Of a stretch of 6,960 nucleotides of DNA, positions 1-5,366 are shown in pieces. Position 1 is the stretch's first letter. Each line of letters opens with the position of its first letter. Position numbers and translations under genes: made by a program. The notes under the pieces were generated by a model. The model saw only the letters and a program-made list of their open reading frames with translations. It was not told the DNA's origin and searched no databases. The stretch comes from CAZWRF01 sp964636095. GTDB lineage: Bacteria > Patescibacteriota > Minisyncoccia > JAHISW01 > Tagabacteraceae. The DNA is taken from positions 1-6,960 of the forward strand of contig CAZWRF010000030.1 in NCBI GenBank assembly GCA_964636095.1. Reading direction: 5' to 3'.

Positions 1-796
1 CTAAAGAAACAGTATCGCCCTGTACCACATAGAGCACGTCCGTGGCATCGCCGTTAACTACCGTGAAGTGAACACCTGTGCCCGCCGTCATGCTGTTCTC
101 TACACAGATATACGCAGTTCCGGAGTCGTGAAGATCGACGGTGACCGCACGGTTGTTGCCTATTGAGATAGATTTAAAGATATAAACACCTGCCCCGTCG
201 AGGGTCCACGACGAGCCTGTACCCAAGGTGACTGCGCCGTAAGTGCCGGGTTCAGTTGTCACGGCATGATTGTTTGTTGCACTGATGTCCGTCGTATTGC
301 CATTGCATGCGTCAAACGAGGGCAAGGTAGGGAGAGGGCTAGCCGGCGTACCGTCATTCTGCATTTCAGTGCCATCAATCAAAACTCCCGTTCCCTTTGA
401 AATAGTCCCTCCCGCCAAAACGTTGCCACCTATAGCTGCATTATTGTGAAGCGTGATGGCCCCGTTCGAAAGGATGTTTCCGTTTGAGTGAGTACCCGTT
501 CCAAAACTGAAATTGCCACCATTTTGCACACCGTCCGAAAGATTACTGTTATTACCGGAGATTATATCACCGCCACTCCCAACAAGCCCCGTGTAGACAT
601 GCACGCCTGTGCCGGTGTTCACTGACGTATCTCCCCATACAGAGTAATGTGTAATATCACTGTCGCCAGCGCCAGGGGCCACAGTTGCCAACGCCACCGA
701 CGGCACTAACGACCCTCCATACATAAAAACCATCGCGGATATCGTTATAACCGCCATGGCCTTTTCCCCCACCAACCTTAGAACGTTTTTGTTCAT
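1..796 (-). CDS. Secreted beta-solenoid-like surface protein, N-terminal 265 residues (runs off window)
   Basis: The frame opens at the ATG at 796-794 and stays open to the window edge, so the C-terminus is missing. Residues 1-37 look like a Sec signal peptide: K3 and R7 in the n-region, a hydrophobic stretch around 13-31, and an A35-L-A37 cleavage site. The mature part is rich in Gly, Asn, Thr and Ser. Residues about 73-142 contain short solenoid-like turns such as GNILSNGAITL and AIGGNVLAGGTI, reminiscent of bactofilin or polymer-forming repeats. A Pro-rich linker (150-160) leads to a second repetitive block with PGTYGAVTLG (183-192), WTLDGAGVYIF (197-207) and AYICVENS (228-235). That pattern resembles extracellular beta-helix domains and, more loosely, ice-binding-like folds. 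Only two cysteines are visible, C164 and C231, which could pair outside the cell. The gene has its own promoter and follows a terminator, so it is a separate unit. It looks more G/C-rich than the housekeeping genes upstream. An exported surface or matrix role is inferred; the exact family is not recognised. Confidence 0.82.
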   Translation of the reverse strand, partial: MNKNVLRLVGEKAMAVITISAMVFMYGGSLVPSVALATVAPGAGDSDITHYSVWGDTSVNTGTGVHVYTGLVGSGGDIISGNNSNLSDGVQNGGNFSFGTGTHSNGNILSNGAITLHNNAAIGGNVLAGGTISKGTGVLIDGTEMQNDGTPASPLPTLPSFDACNGNTTDISATNNHAVTTEPGTYGAVTLGTGSSWTLDGAGVYIFKSISIGNNRAVTVDLHDSGTAYICVENSMTAGTGVHFTVVNGDATDVLYVVQGDTVSL

Positions 797-867
797 AAAA
801 TTATTGTTTTAAACTATTAATAAAATCCATTAAATAAATATTCATCAAATTAGATACTAAATTAAAC

Positions 868-927
868 ACTTAATGAAAATTTACTTGACCATAGCACCTA
901 TAATAAAACATGTCAATACTTAATGAA
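868..927 (-). repeat. 10-bp direct repeat bracketing the surface-protein promoter
   Basis: The decamer ACTTAATGAA (plus strand) occurs at 868-877 and again at 918-927, exactly 50 bp apart in the same orientation. In transcription direction the first copy lies one base upstream of the -35 box and the second begins just after the predicted start site. The downstream copy overlaps a small perfect dyad, ATTAA-ACAC-TTAAT (861-874). This layout would suit a regulator bound on one DNA face, but the surroundings are A/T-rich and an operator role is inference only. Confidence 0.45.
888..916 (-). promoter_or_regulatory. Sigma70-type promoter for the surface-protein gene
   Basis: On the minus strand a perfect -35 TTGACA (911-916) is followed after 17 bp by TATGGT (888-893), preceded by TGC, an extended -10 TGn motif. 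Transcription should start near 881, giving a leader of about 85 nt before the ATG at 796. The leader is A/T-rich and has no Shine-Dalgarno sequence. This is the best promoter match in the window. Confidence 0.75.
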
Positions 928-944
928 GCAGGCTCTATCCAGCA

Positions 945-973
945 AATAAAACCGCCCATAGGGCGGTTTTATT
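945..973. terminator. Strong symmetric intrinsic terminator
   Basis: AATAAAACCGCCC (945-957) pairs perfectly with GGGCGGTTTTATT (961-973) around a 3-nt loop, giving 13 bp with a solid G/C core. Read on the minus strand, the core is followed by UUUUAUU, a good intrinsic terminator 25 nt past the pseudopilin stop. The symmetry means it could also work on the plus strand. It separates the pseudopilin cluster from the surface-protein promoter. Confidence 0.88.
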
Positions 974-979
974 AACGCA

Positions 980-998
980 TTAAAAATTTTATTTTTAA
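980..998 (-). repeat. A/T-only perfect inverted repeat directly after the pseudopilin stop
   Basis: TTAAAAAT (980-987) and ATTTTTAA (991-998) form an 8-bp inverted repeat with a 3-nt loop, directly abutting the TAA stop at 999-1001. The hairpin would be weak in RNA. It may help 3'-end formation together with the G/C-rich terminator that follows, or be chance in A/T-rich DNA. Confidence 0.35.
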
Positions 999-1484
999 TT
1001 ATTGAGAAACAATGACTTCGTAAATATTGTCGCTATCGTAAACATTTTGCCCCACGCCGTTGGGGCCGAAAGAGCCGATAACCGCGGCCCACGTCTGCCC
1101 CGGGCCGGGGTCAATGTCATAATCCGTGTCAAAAAAATAATTGTTTCCCCACGGGTCCGGCGGAATAACGCTTATGTAAGGACCGGCCCAATGTGTGTAT
1201 AATCCATCTGTCGCCACCAACCCCGCCTCCGGCGCGTTCAAATCCCATATTTCATTTCCGCTGGTACCGCTTTCTATATCATCGGCCGTTTTATGCCCGG
1301 GCCAGTATCCGCCGTCGTTTACGAGCATTTCTACCGCGGTGCGAATTTCTTTTACCATTGCTTCCGCCTTGGCCTTCTTCGCGTTTTCCCTGGCGCTGTT
1401 CACGGATGCCAAAACAACTGACGCCAAAACGCCAATAATAGCAATGACCACCAAAAGTTCTATTAACGTAAATCCTTTTTTCAT
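999..1484 (-). CDS. Type II secretion / type IV pilus pseudopilin, GspG-like
   Basis: This is a 161-residue prepilin. It has a short basic leader MKKG, a prepilin-peptidase site between G4 and F5, and the canonical FTLIELLVVIAIIGVLA hydrophobic N-helix with the conserved glutamate at position 5 of the mature protein (E9). An amphipathic helix continues to about residue 57. The C-terminal half carries GPYI (101-104), PDPWGN (109-114) and SFGPNG (138-143), then an acidic D150/D152 end. These are hallmarks of GspG-type major pseudopilins, whose C-terminal loop binds calcium. There are no cysteines, so no pilin disulfide loop. It would be inserted in the inner membrane, processed by prepilin peptidase and assembled into a pilus or pseudopilus; no assembly gene lies in this window. 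It starts 9 nt after rseP and ends before a strong terminator. It has no Shine-Dalgarno sequence but does have a promoter-like element ending 6 nt before the ATG. GspG or a minor pilin: the C-terminal motifs favour GspG. Confidence 0.9.
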   Translation of the reverse strand: MKKGFTLIELLVVIAIIGVLASVVLASVNSARENAKKAKAEAMVKEIRTAVEMLVNDGGYWPGHKTADDIESGTSGNEIWDLNAPEAGLVATDGLYTHWAGPYISVIPPDPWGNNYFFDTDYDIDPGPGQTWAAVIGSFGPNGVGQNVYDSDNIYEVIVSQ

Positions 1485-1490
1485 AATTTT

Positions 1491-1519
1491 ATTTTACCCG
1501 AATAATCTTAGTATGTCCC
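1491..1519 (-). promoter_or_regulatory. Candidate internal promoter for the pseudopilin
   Basis: On the minus strand GGGACA (1514-1519) is followed after 17 bp by TAAAAT (1491-1496), five of six bases of the -10 consensus. The -10 overlaps the rseP stop codon and ends 6 nt before the pseudopilin ATG, so the start site would fall at or next to the A of the ATG. It could allow pseudopilin expression independent of rseP. The -35 is only a partial match and the context is A/T-rich. Confidence 0.38.
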
Positions 1520-2585
1520 TATATGTGACAGCGAGCATTAAAACTATTAAAATAAGAAAGCCAAACATATTTAAAAATCTCGTCACTTTTTGATTTACCG
1601 GCGAGCCCTTAACGGTTTCAATAACCAAAAACAACAGCCTCCCGCCATCCAGCGCGGGGAAAGGAATAAGATTGAGGATCGCAAGATTGAGGGACAAAAG
1701 AGCCATGAACTGAAGAACATAAACCACCCCAAACTGTGCTATTGTGCCGGCCATGCTTACAATACCGACAGGCCCCCTAACCTGGCTTATGAGCTGATTG
1801 GCCCCAGTAAATAAACCGACAAAAAGATTCCAAAAAGTTATAACGATAAGTTTTAAAACAAAAACAGCATCCTTCAGCCCCTCCCAAACCGCCTTATAAA
1901 ACGGCTGGGAAACAAGGCCCACATTTCCCATAACAATACCGAGCGAACCGACTCCTTTCGGCGGGTTTGGATCCGGCACCACATTTACGCTCAGATGCTC
2001 ATTTCCCCTCAAATATTCAACAGTTATCTCTTCCCCTTTATGTTTTTCTATAAAATTCTGAACCGCCTCAACCTCGTGGATATCAACGATTTCGGCGTTT
2101 TGCTCCGGACCGTCAAAAGAAAGGCCTAAAATTTTGTCTCCCGGCATAAGGCCAGCTTTTTCGGCCGGAGTACCGGGCTGGGTTTCCAAAATGGTAACAT
2201 AGCTCCCGGGCGTTCCGGGCGCAACTGAAGTAGGGGCGCCGATAACATAAACCGAGCTCAGCAAAAACCAGGCCAAAAGAAAATTAAAAAATACCCCCGC
2301 AAAAAGAATAGCCGCCCTTAAATAAAACGGCCTTGAAGAAAAGCTACCCGGCTGTTTATCCGTGTCGTCTTCTCCGAGTATTTTTACGAACCCGCCGAAA
2401 GGTATCCAATTCACGGAATAAACCGTTTCTCCTTTTTTTATTCCGAAAATCCTGGGGGGGAAACCTATTCCAAACTCTTCCACCTTGGCCCCCGAAAGCT
2501 TGGCAACAATAAAATGCCCAAATTCGTGGGCCAAAATCAAAATGGCCAAAACGGCAATAAAAAGCAAAATTGTCAAAATTGTCAT
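1494..2585 (-). CDS. rseP: RseP/RasP-type site-2 protease (M50 intramembrane zinc metalloprotease)
   Basis: This 363-residue membrane protein would cut substrate helices inside the membrane (regulated intramembrane proteolysis). TM1 carries the zinc and catalytic motif HEFGH (H20, E21, H24). The membrane-associated hairpin region shows PFGGFVKI (62-69). A second TM lies at about 88-112 with the family's FAGVFFNFLLAW. A single PDZ domain spans about 127-205, marked by PAEKAGLMPGDKILGL (140-155). A hydrophobic segment at about 236-260 is followed by TM helices near 284-305 and 337-355. The third zinc ligand sits in NLIPFPALDGG (305-315), D313 being the likely ligand. All catalytic residues are present. 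One PDZ and this length fit the Gram-positive RasP-like form rather than the two-PDZ E. coli form. The substrate is unknown; anti-sigma factors and signal-peptide remnants are the usual ones. It follows frr by 10 nt. The start is set by the LAHEFGH spacing; no Shine-Dalgarno sequence is present. Confidence 0.95.
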   Translation of the reverse strand: MTILTILLFIAVLAILILAHEFGHFIVAKLSGAKVEEFGIGFPPRIFGIKKGETVYSVNWIPFGGFVKILGEDDTDKQPGSFSSRPFYLRAAILFAGVFFNFLLAWFLLSSVYVIGAPTSVAPGTPGSYVTILETQPGTPAEKAGLMPGDKILGLSFDGPEQNAEIVDIHEVEAVQNFIEKHKGEEITVEYLRGNEHLSVNVVPDPNPPKGVGSLGIVMGNVGLVSQPFYKAVWEGLKDAVFVLKLIVITFWNLFVGLFTGANQLISQVRGPVGIVSMAGTIAQFGVVYVLQFMALLSLNLAILNLIPFPALDGGRLLFLVIETVKGSPVNQKVTRFLNMFGFLILIVLMLAVTYRDILRLFG

Positions 2586-2595
2586 AAATAATTTT

Positions 2596-3144
2596 TTATC
2601 CCTTTATTTCGGTTTCTTTTTTATCCGCTATGTCCTGAAGTTTTTTGTTGCTTTCATCTATCATCTTTTGAAGCTCATCTTTGTACCTGAATTTTTCGTC
2701 TTCGCTTATTTCTCCCTCTTTTTCTTTTTCCTGGATATCCCGCCATATCTCTTCCCTTTCGCCCCTCAACGAAACTCTGGCTTCTTCAAGCTTGTCGCTT
2801 AAAATTTTCAAAAGAGATTTGCGCCTTTCTTCCGTAAGCTCCGGAAAAATAACCCGAACCATGTCTTTTTCAACGATGGCCTGCACGCCAAGATCCGAAG
2901 ACCTTATCGCCTGTTCAACCGGCATTATAGAATCAGTATCCCACGGTTTCACCACAAGTGTTCTCGCGTCCTCAACGCTTATTGAGGCCACGCTTTTAAG
3001 CGGACTTTTAGTGCCGTAATAATCAACTTTCATGTTTTCGACGAGGGCCGGCGTGGCCCTGTTTGTACGCAAAAGGGCTATTTCGCCCCTGAACCACTCC
3101 TCCGTGTCGGCCGCTTTGTTTTTAAATTTTGTAAAATCGTACAT
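2596..3144 (-). CDS. frr: Ribosome recycling factor
   Basis: At 182 residues this is close to the usual length of about 185. With EF-G it splits post-termination ribosomes so that subunits can be reused. Domain I's long helices are at about 1-28 and 104-182. The smaller beta domain II lies between, at about 31-103. Diagnostic motifs are LRTNRATPALVENMKVDYYG (25-44), the KPWD turn (66-69), FPELTEERRKSL (100-111), the basic EARVSLRGER stretch (121-130) that matches the conserved arginine-rich ribosome-contacting region, and GEISEDEKFRYKDELQK (144-160). Nothing looks truncated. A 56-nt gap separates it from the delta-prime gene upstream and a 10-nt gap from rseP downstream. The 56-nt gap, the widest in the cluster, may hold a promoter. 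No Shine-Dalgarno sequence precedes the ATG. Confidence 0.97.
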   Translation of the reverse strand: MYDFTKFKNKAADTEEWFRGEIALLRTNRATPALVENMKVDYYGTKSPLKSVASISVEDARTLVVKPWDTDSIMPVEQAIRSSDLGVQAIVEKDMVRVIFPELTEERRKSLLKILSDKLEEARVSLRGEREEIWRDIQEKEKEGEISEDEKFRYKDELQKMIDESNKKLQDIADKKETEIKG

Positions 3145-3150
3145 AAATCG

Positions 3151-3185
3151 ATACTAATATACGAATAAAAACTAATAATACTAAT
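3151..3185 (-). promoter_or_regulatory. Possible frr promoter region with repeated ATTAGT
   Basis: The spacer upstream of frr holds three copies of ATTAGT on the minus strand (3180-3185, 3171-3176, 3153-3158). It contains -10-like boxes TATATT (3156-3161) and TAGTAT (3151-3156), the latter ending 6 nt before the ATG. No good -35 is visible at 17 bp; the best is TTAGTA, a 3/6 match. A further TATACT lies at 3195-3200 near the end of the delta-prime gene. The region is A/T-only in long stretches, so these may be chance matches. Confidence 0.3.
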
Positions 3186-3200
3186 CTCTTTATAAGTATA

Positions 3201-3869
3201 TCACAATTTTAAAAGTGTTAAACTTAAATGCTCCAAAATCATTTTGGGCGACGACGCGCGCCGGCCGAGAAAACTCCGCTGCCGGCTTATATCGTCCAGC
3301 GCTTTTATAACATTTTCCTGAAAATTTTCGGTTAATCTTTTTTCCAAAAAAATTTCAAGTCCGTTTAAAAAATCCGATGTTTTTTTCCGGTCTTCCGATA
3401 TTTTTTGGACCATTTTTATCCGCCCATCAGCAGAGCTACCAAAAAATTTTTTTATGAACTCTTCCCTTTCTTTTGACAGCTCGGCCGAGTGATAAAAAGT
3501 TATTGAAGAAAGGCGCGAGCGCAAAGTATCCAAAACGTTTTCCAAAGAGCCGGTTATTACAAAAAAACGGCTAAGCCCCATTGGCTCTTCAAGCGTTTTA
3601 AGAAGGGCGTTTGAAGCTTCTCTTGTAAAAGTATCGGCTTTTATTACAAATACCCTGCCCTTGCCGGAAAAAGATTTTTTGGAAGAACCTTCCCTCACCT
3701 TCCTCGCGTCGTCTATGGTAAAAGAAGGGTTTGCAAAAAAAGAAAAATCGGGACTGGCTTTCAGCCTGTCCGTGTTCGTTTCAAGAATTTTCGCAGCCAT
3801 TTCAAGAGCGGTATTTTCTGCCTTCTCCGTATCTCCGGTTAAAAGATACCCGTGGTGCCTTATTTCCAT
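3201..3869 (-). CDS. holB: DNA polymerase III delta-prime-like clamp-loader subunit, short form
   Basis: This 222-residue protein resembles the clamp-loader AAA+ core but is much shorter than typical delta-prime (about 330 residues). The clearest mark is SNALLKTLEEP (86-96), shared by delta-prime and DnaX, embedded in IDDARKVRE (52-60), GRVFVIKADTF (71-81) and RFFVITGSLENVLDTLRSRL (101-120). The P-loop position LLTGDTEKAENT (9-20) lacks the Gly-Lys-Thr/Ser of a working Walker A. There are no cysteines, so the usual zinc module is missing. The SRC motif reads SRL (118-120). Delta-prime is normally a non-hydrolysing stator, so loss of ATP binding fits the role. The helical C-terminal part (about 130-222) is reduced compared with a full collar domain. 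It follows the kinase gene by 6 nt and ends in TGA. The gene symbol follows family resemblance; a DnaX paralogue or unrelated AAA+ relic is less likely. Confidence 0.8.
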   Translation of the reverse strand: MEIRHHGYLLTGDTEKAENTALEMAAKILETNTDRLKASPDFSFFANPSFTIDDARKVREGSSKKSFSGKGRVFVIKADTFTREASNALLKTLEEPMGLSRFFVITGSLENVLDTLRSRLSSITFYHSAELSKEREEFIKKFFGSSADGRIKMVQKISEDRKKTSDFLNGLEIFLEKRLTENFQENVIKALDDISRQRSFLGRRASSPKMILEHLSLTLLKL

Positions 3870-3875
3870 AAAAAA

Positions 3876-4421
3876 TTATTTTAATTTTTTTAAAATTATA
3901 TCGGTTGTTTTATCGGCTCCTATCTTCTCTGTGTCTACGACACTAAAATCGTTTTTATCCACATATTTTTCATAATTTTTATAGAGTTTTTTCGCAAGTT
4001 TTTTGGGCAAACCTCCTCCGCCAAATTCTCCCTTCCTTTTGGCATTTCTCTTCAGCACTTCTTCAAGTGAGGCATGGATAAGAAAAATCTTCCCGCCCAT
4101 TTTTTTCAATTTATTCGCGAGCAGCTTGTCCGTTTTTCCCTCGTCAAAATCAACAGGAGGAGCAAACTCTATTACGACATTGTTAAAACCCTCTTTTAAA
4201 TACAGTTTTGCCAAATCCGGACAAATTCTTTTCGCCGCCAGAATATGTTCGTCCGACTGTCTTTGCGTTTCAAAATTTATACAGCTCATGTCTCTCAATA
4301 TATCAACGGAAACACGAGCCGATTTACCCGGCAATTTTTTACAGAGTTTTCTGGCAACGGATGTTTTTCCCGCGCCGGCGGCTCCTTGCAGGCCGACAAT
4401 GAGCGTTCTATTTTGTTTCAT
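3876..4421 (-). CDS. P-loop kinase of the AAA_33 / zeta-like type, substrate unknown
   Basis: This is a 181-residue soluble NTPase or kinase. The N-terminal strand LIVGLQG leads into a clean Walker A, GAAGAGKTS (13-21). VSVDILRDM (37-45) supplies an Asp at the position where kinases of this group (chloramphenicol phosphotransferase, zeta toxin, polynucleotide kinase) place the catalytic or substrate-binding aspartate. VVIEFAPP (82-89) is the Walker B-like strand. KIFLIHASLEEVLKRNAKRKGE (111-132) is the strand and helix before an Arg/Lys-rich lid with a GGGG turn (134-137). All parts needed for phosphoryl transfer appear present. The start overlaps the end of the upstream HAD gene by 14 nt in a different frame, suggesting coupled translation, and the delta-prime gene follows after 6 nt. 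Substrate specificity cannot be read from the sequence; nucleotides, nucleic acid 5' ends or small metabolites are all possible. P-loop kinase fold: confident. Function: unknown. Confidence 0.8.
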   Translation of the reverse strand: MKQNRTLIVGLQGAAGAGKTSVARKLCKKLPGKSARVSVDILRDMSCINFETQRQSDEHILAAKRICPDLAKLYLKEGFNNVVIEFAPPVDFDEGKTDKLLANKLKKMGGKIFLIHASLEEVLKRNAKRKGEFGGGGLPKKLAKKLYKNYEKYVDKNDFSVVDTEKIGADKTTDIILKKLK

Positions 4422-5331
4422 TTTTGATAATTTTTTTAAATTCCAAATCCGTGTATTTTATCATATTCGGCTCGGACAAAAGCATTTCCCATTTCTTCCG
4501 GGCTATTTCCAAATCCTTGCCTTTTGAATAATCAACCTTAAAATCATAAAGGCCCTCACGCGCGTTCATTATGTATCCGATTTCCCTAAATTGATTTGAC
4601 AATTCACTTAAAGGGTAAAAAACGAGGCCACCCACGCCAAAATGTTTCATAAGCTCGGTATCGGCATCGCTGACAACCGCAACTTCTGAACTGTTAACTT
4701 TTATTTTGTTTTCCTTAAAATAATCTTTAATAGCGGTAATTTTTGTTTTGAATTTTACTCCCTCGCACACGGAATCATCGTGGCTTATTAATGTTTTTAC
4801 CGCTATCGCTTTTCCCTTTTTGTCGTATTTATACTCGGCGCCTACGGCGCCGTCAAATTTTCCTTTCCCGCCTACAAGTTTCAAAACATTTTCGCTGATT
4901 ATATCGCCATAGTCTTTCAAATTGGAGGTTAAAAATATTATCTTAATCTTGTGCTTGGTTTTCAAAGCTCCGAGTGCCAATACAAGGGGAATATTTATAA
5001 GACCCTTCTTTGCCAAACCGAAAAAATAGTCTTTGTAATCTTTCAGATACTCACCTATTTCAATATCGATATTGGAAAGCTCTATCAAATATTTTTCAAA
5101 GCTGATTTCTTTTTTTATCATTTTTTTGCGCAAAACTTGCCGTTTTTCTTCCAGCTTTTCTGTCTCTTTTTTGCCGATTTTTTCCTCGGCCATTGAATAC
5201 ATCCTAAGACGGGGCTTTGTGACAGTACCGTCAATATCCACCAAAATCACTTTCGGTTTTTTGTATTTCCCCGAAAGCGCCTGCTTGCGCCGATTTTTAA
5301 AAAAATCCAAATCTTTTTTTGATGCCGCCAT
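4408..5331 (-). CDS. HAD-superfamily phosphatase with helical C1-type cap
   Basis: This 307-residue protein has a complete HAD set. Motif I is VDIDGT (31-36), with D32 the nucleophile and D34 the acid/base. Motif II is IIFLTSN (131-137). A likely motif III lysine is K197 in TKITAIKDYF. Motif IV is VVSDADTE (219-226), with D222/D224. Between motifs I and II lies a helical insert (about 45-120) including KKEISFEKYLIELSNIDIEIG (73-93), reminiscent of the C1 cap of phosphoserine-phosphatase-like HADs. A basic N-terminal extension (1-27) and a C-terminal tail (about 245-307) are extra to the core; the tail looks helical. The protein is predicted cytosolic and should hydrolyse a phosphate ester; the substrate is unknown. 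It is first in its cluster, with its own promoter, and overlaps the kinase gene by 14 nt. The ATG at 5331 is favoured by the promoter position; the AGGTGG 12 nt upstream is too far for a normal ribosome site. Confidence 0.83.
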   Translation of the reverse strand: MAASKKDLDFFKNRRKQALSGKYKKPKVILVDIDGTVTKPRLRMYSMAEEKIGKKETEKLEEKRQVLRKKMIKKEISFEKYLIELSNIDIEIGEYLKDYKDYFFGLAKKGLINIPLVLALGALKTKHKIKIIFLTSNLKDYGDIISENVLKLVGGKGKFDGAVGAEYKYDKKGKAIAVKTLISHDDSVCEGVKFKTKITAIKDYFKENKIKVNSSEVAVVSDADTELMKHFGVGGLVFYPLSELSNQFREIGYIMNAREGLYDFKVDYSKGKDLEIARKKWEMLLSEPNMIKYTDLEFKKIIKNETK

Positions 5332-5337
5332 ATCACT

Positions 5338-5366
5338 ATTATGCCACCTTGCCTACCAAAAATCAA
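5338..5366 (-). promoter_or_regulatory. Sigma70-type promoter of the HAD-kinase-holB cluster, apparently leaderless
   Basis: On the minus strand TTGATT (5361-5366) is separated by 17 bp from CATAAT (5338-5343), 4/6 and 5/6 matches to consensus at ideal spacing. Only six bases (5332-5337) lie between the -10 and the ATG, so initiation would fall on or very near the A of the start codon. It sits directly behind the mreB terminator, where a new promoter is expected. Confidence 0.6.

Noticed and set aside
1..796. Canonical ice-binding (DUF3494-type) protein
   Set aside because: The PGTYG and LDGAGVYIF turns are similar in style, but the N-terminal half does not follow that family's layout and the C-terminus is not visible, so a firm assignment is not supported.
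885..904. Plus-strand TTGACC followed by TATAAT
   Set aside because: The spacing is only 8 bp, too short for a sigma70 promoter, and no plus-strand gene follows. The minus-strand promoter over the same bases has correct 17-bp spacing and a gene behind it.
1195..1593. Plus-strand open frame of 132 codons opposite the pseudopilin
   Set aside because: It mirrors the pseudopilin N-helix codons and crosses the rseP-pseudopilin junction; no recognisable domain or start signal.
3201..3203. UGA read as glycine (Gracilibacteria/Absconditabacteria code)
   Set aside because: Reading through this TGA would extend the delta-prime protein into frr with no motif support, and no in-frame TGA interrupts any other gene here.
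3876..4421. Zeta-type toxin of a toxin-antitoxin pair
   Set aside because: The kinase fold is compatible, but the partner gene is a complete HAD phosphatase of 307 residues rather than a small antitoxin, and the cluster otherwise holds housekeeping genes.
4003..4527. Long plus-strand open frame of 174 codons opposite the kinase gene
   Set aside because: It is antisense to a gene with clear P-loop motifs. Its composition (Phe, Ser and Leu-rich) is what Lys/Glu-rich coding DNA gives when read backwards, and no family motif is visible.
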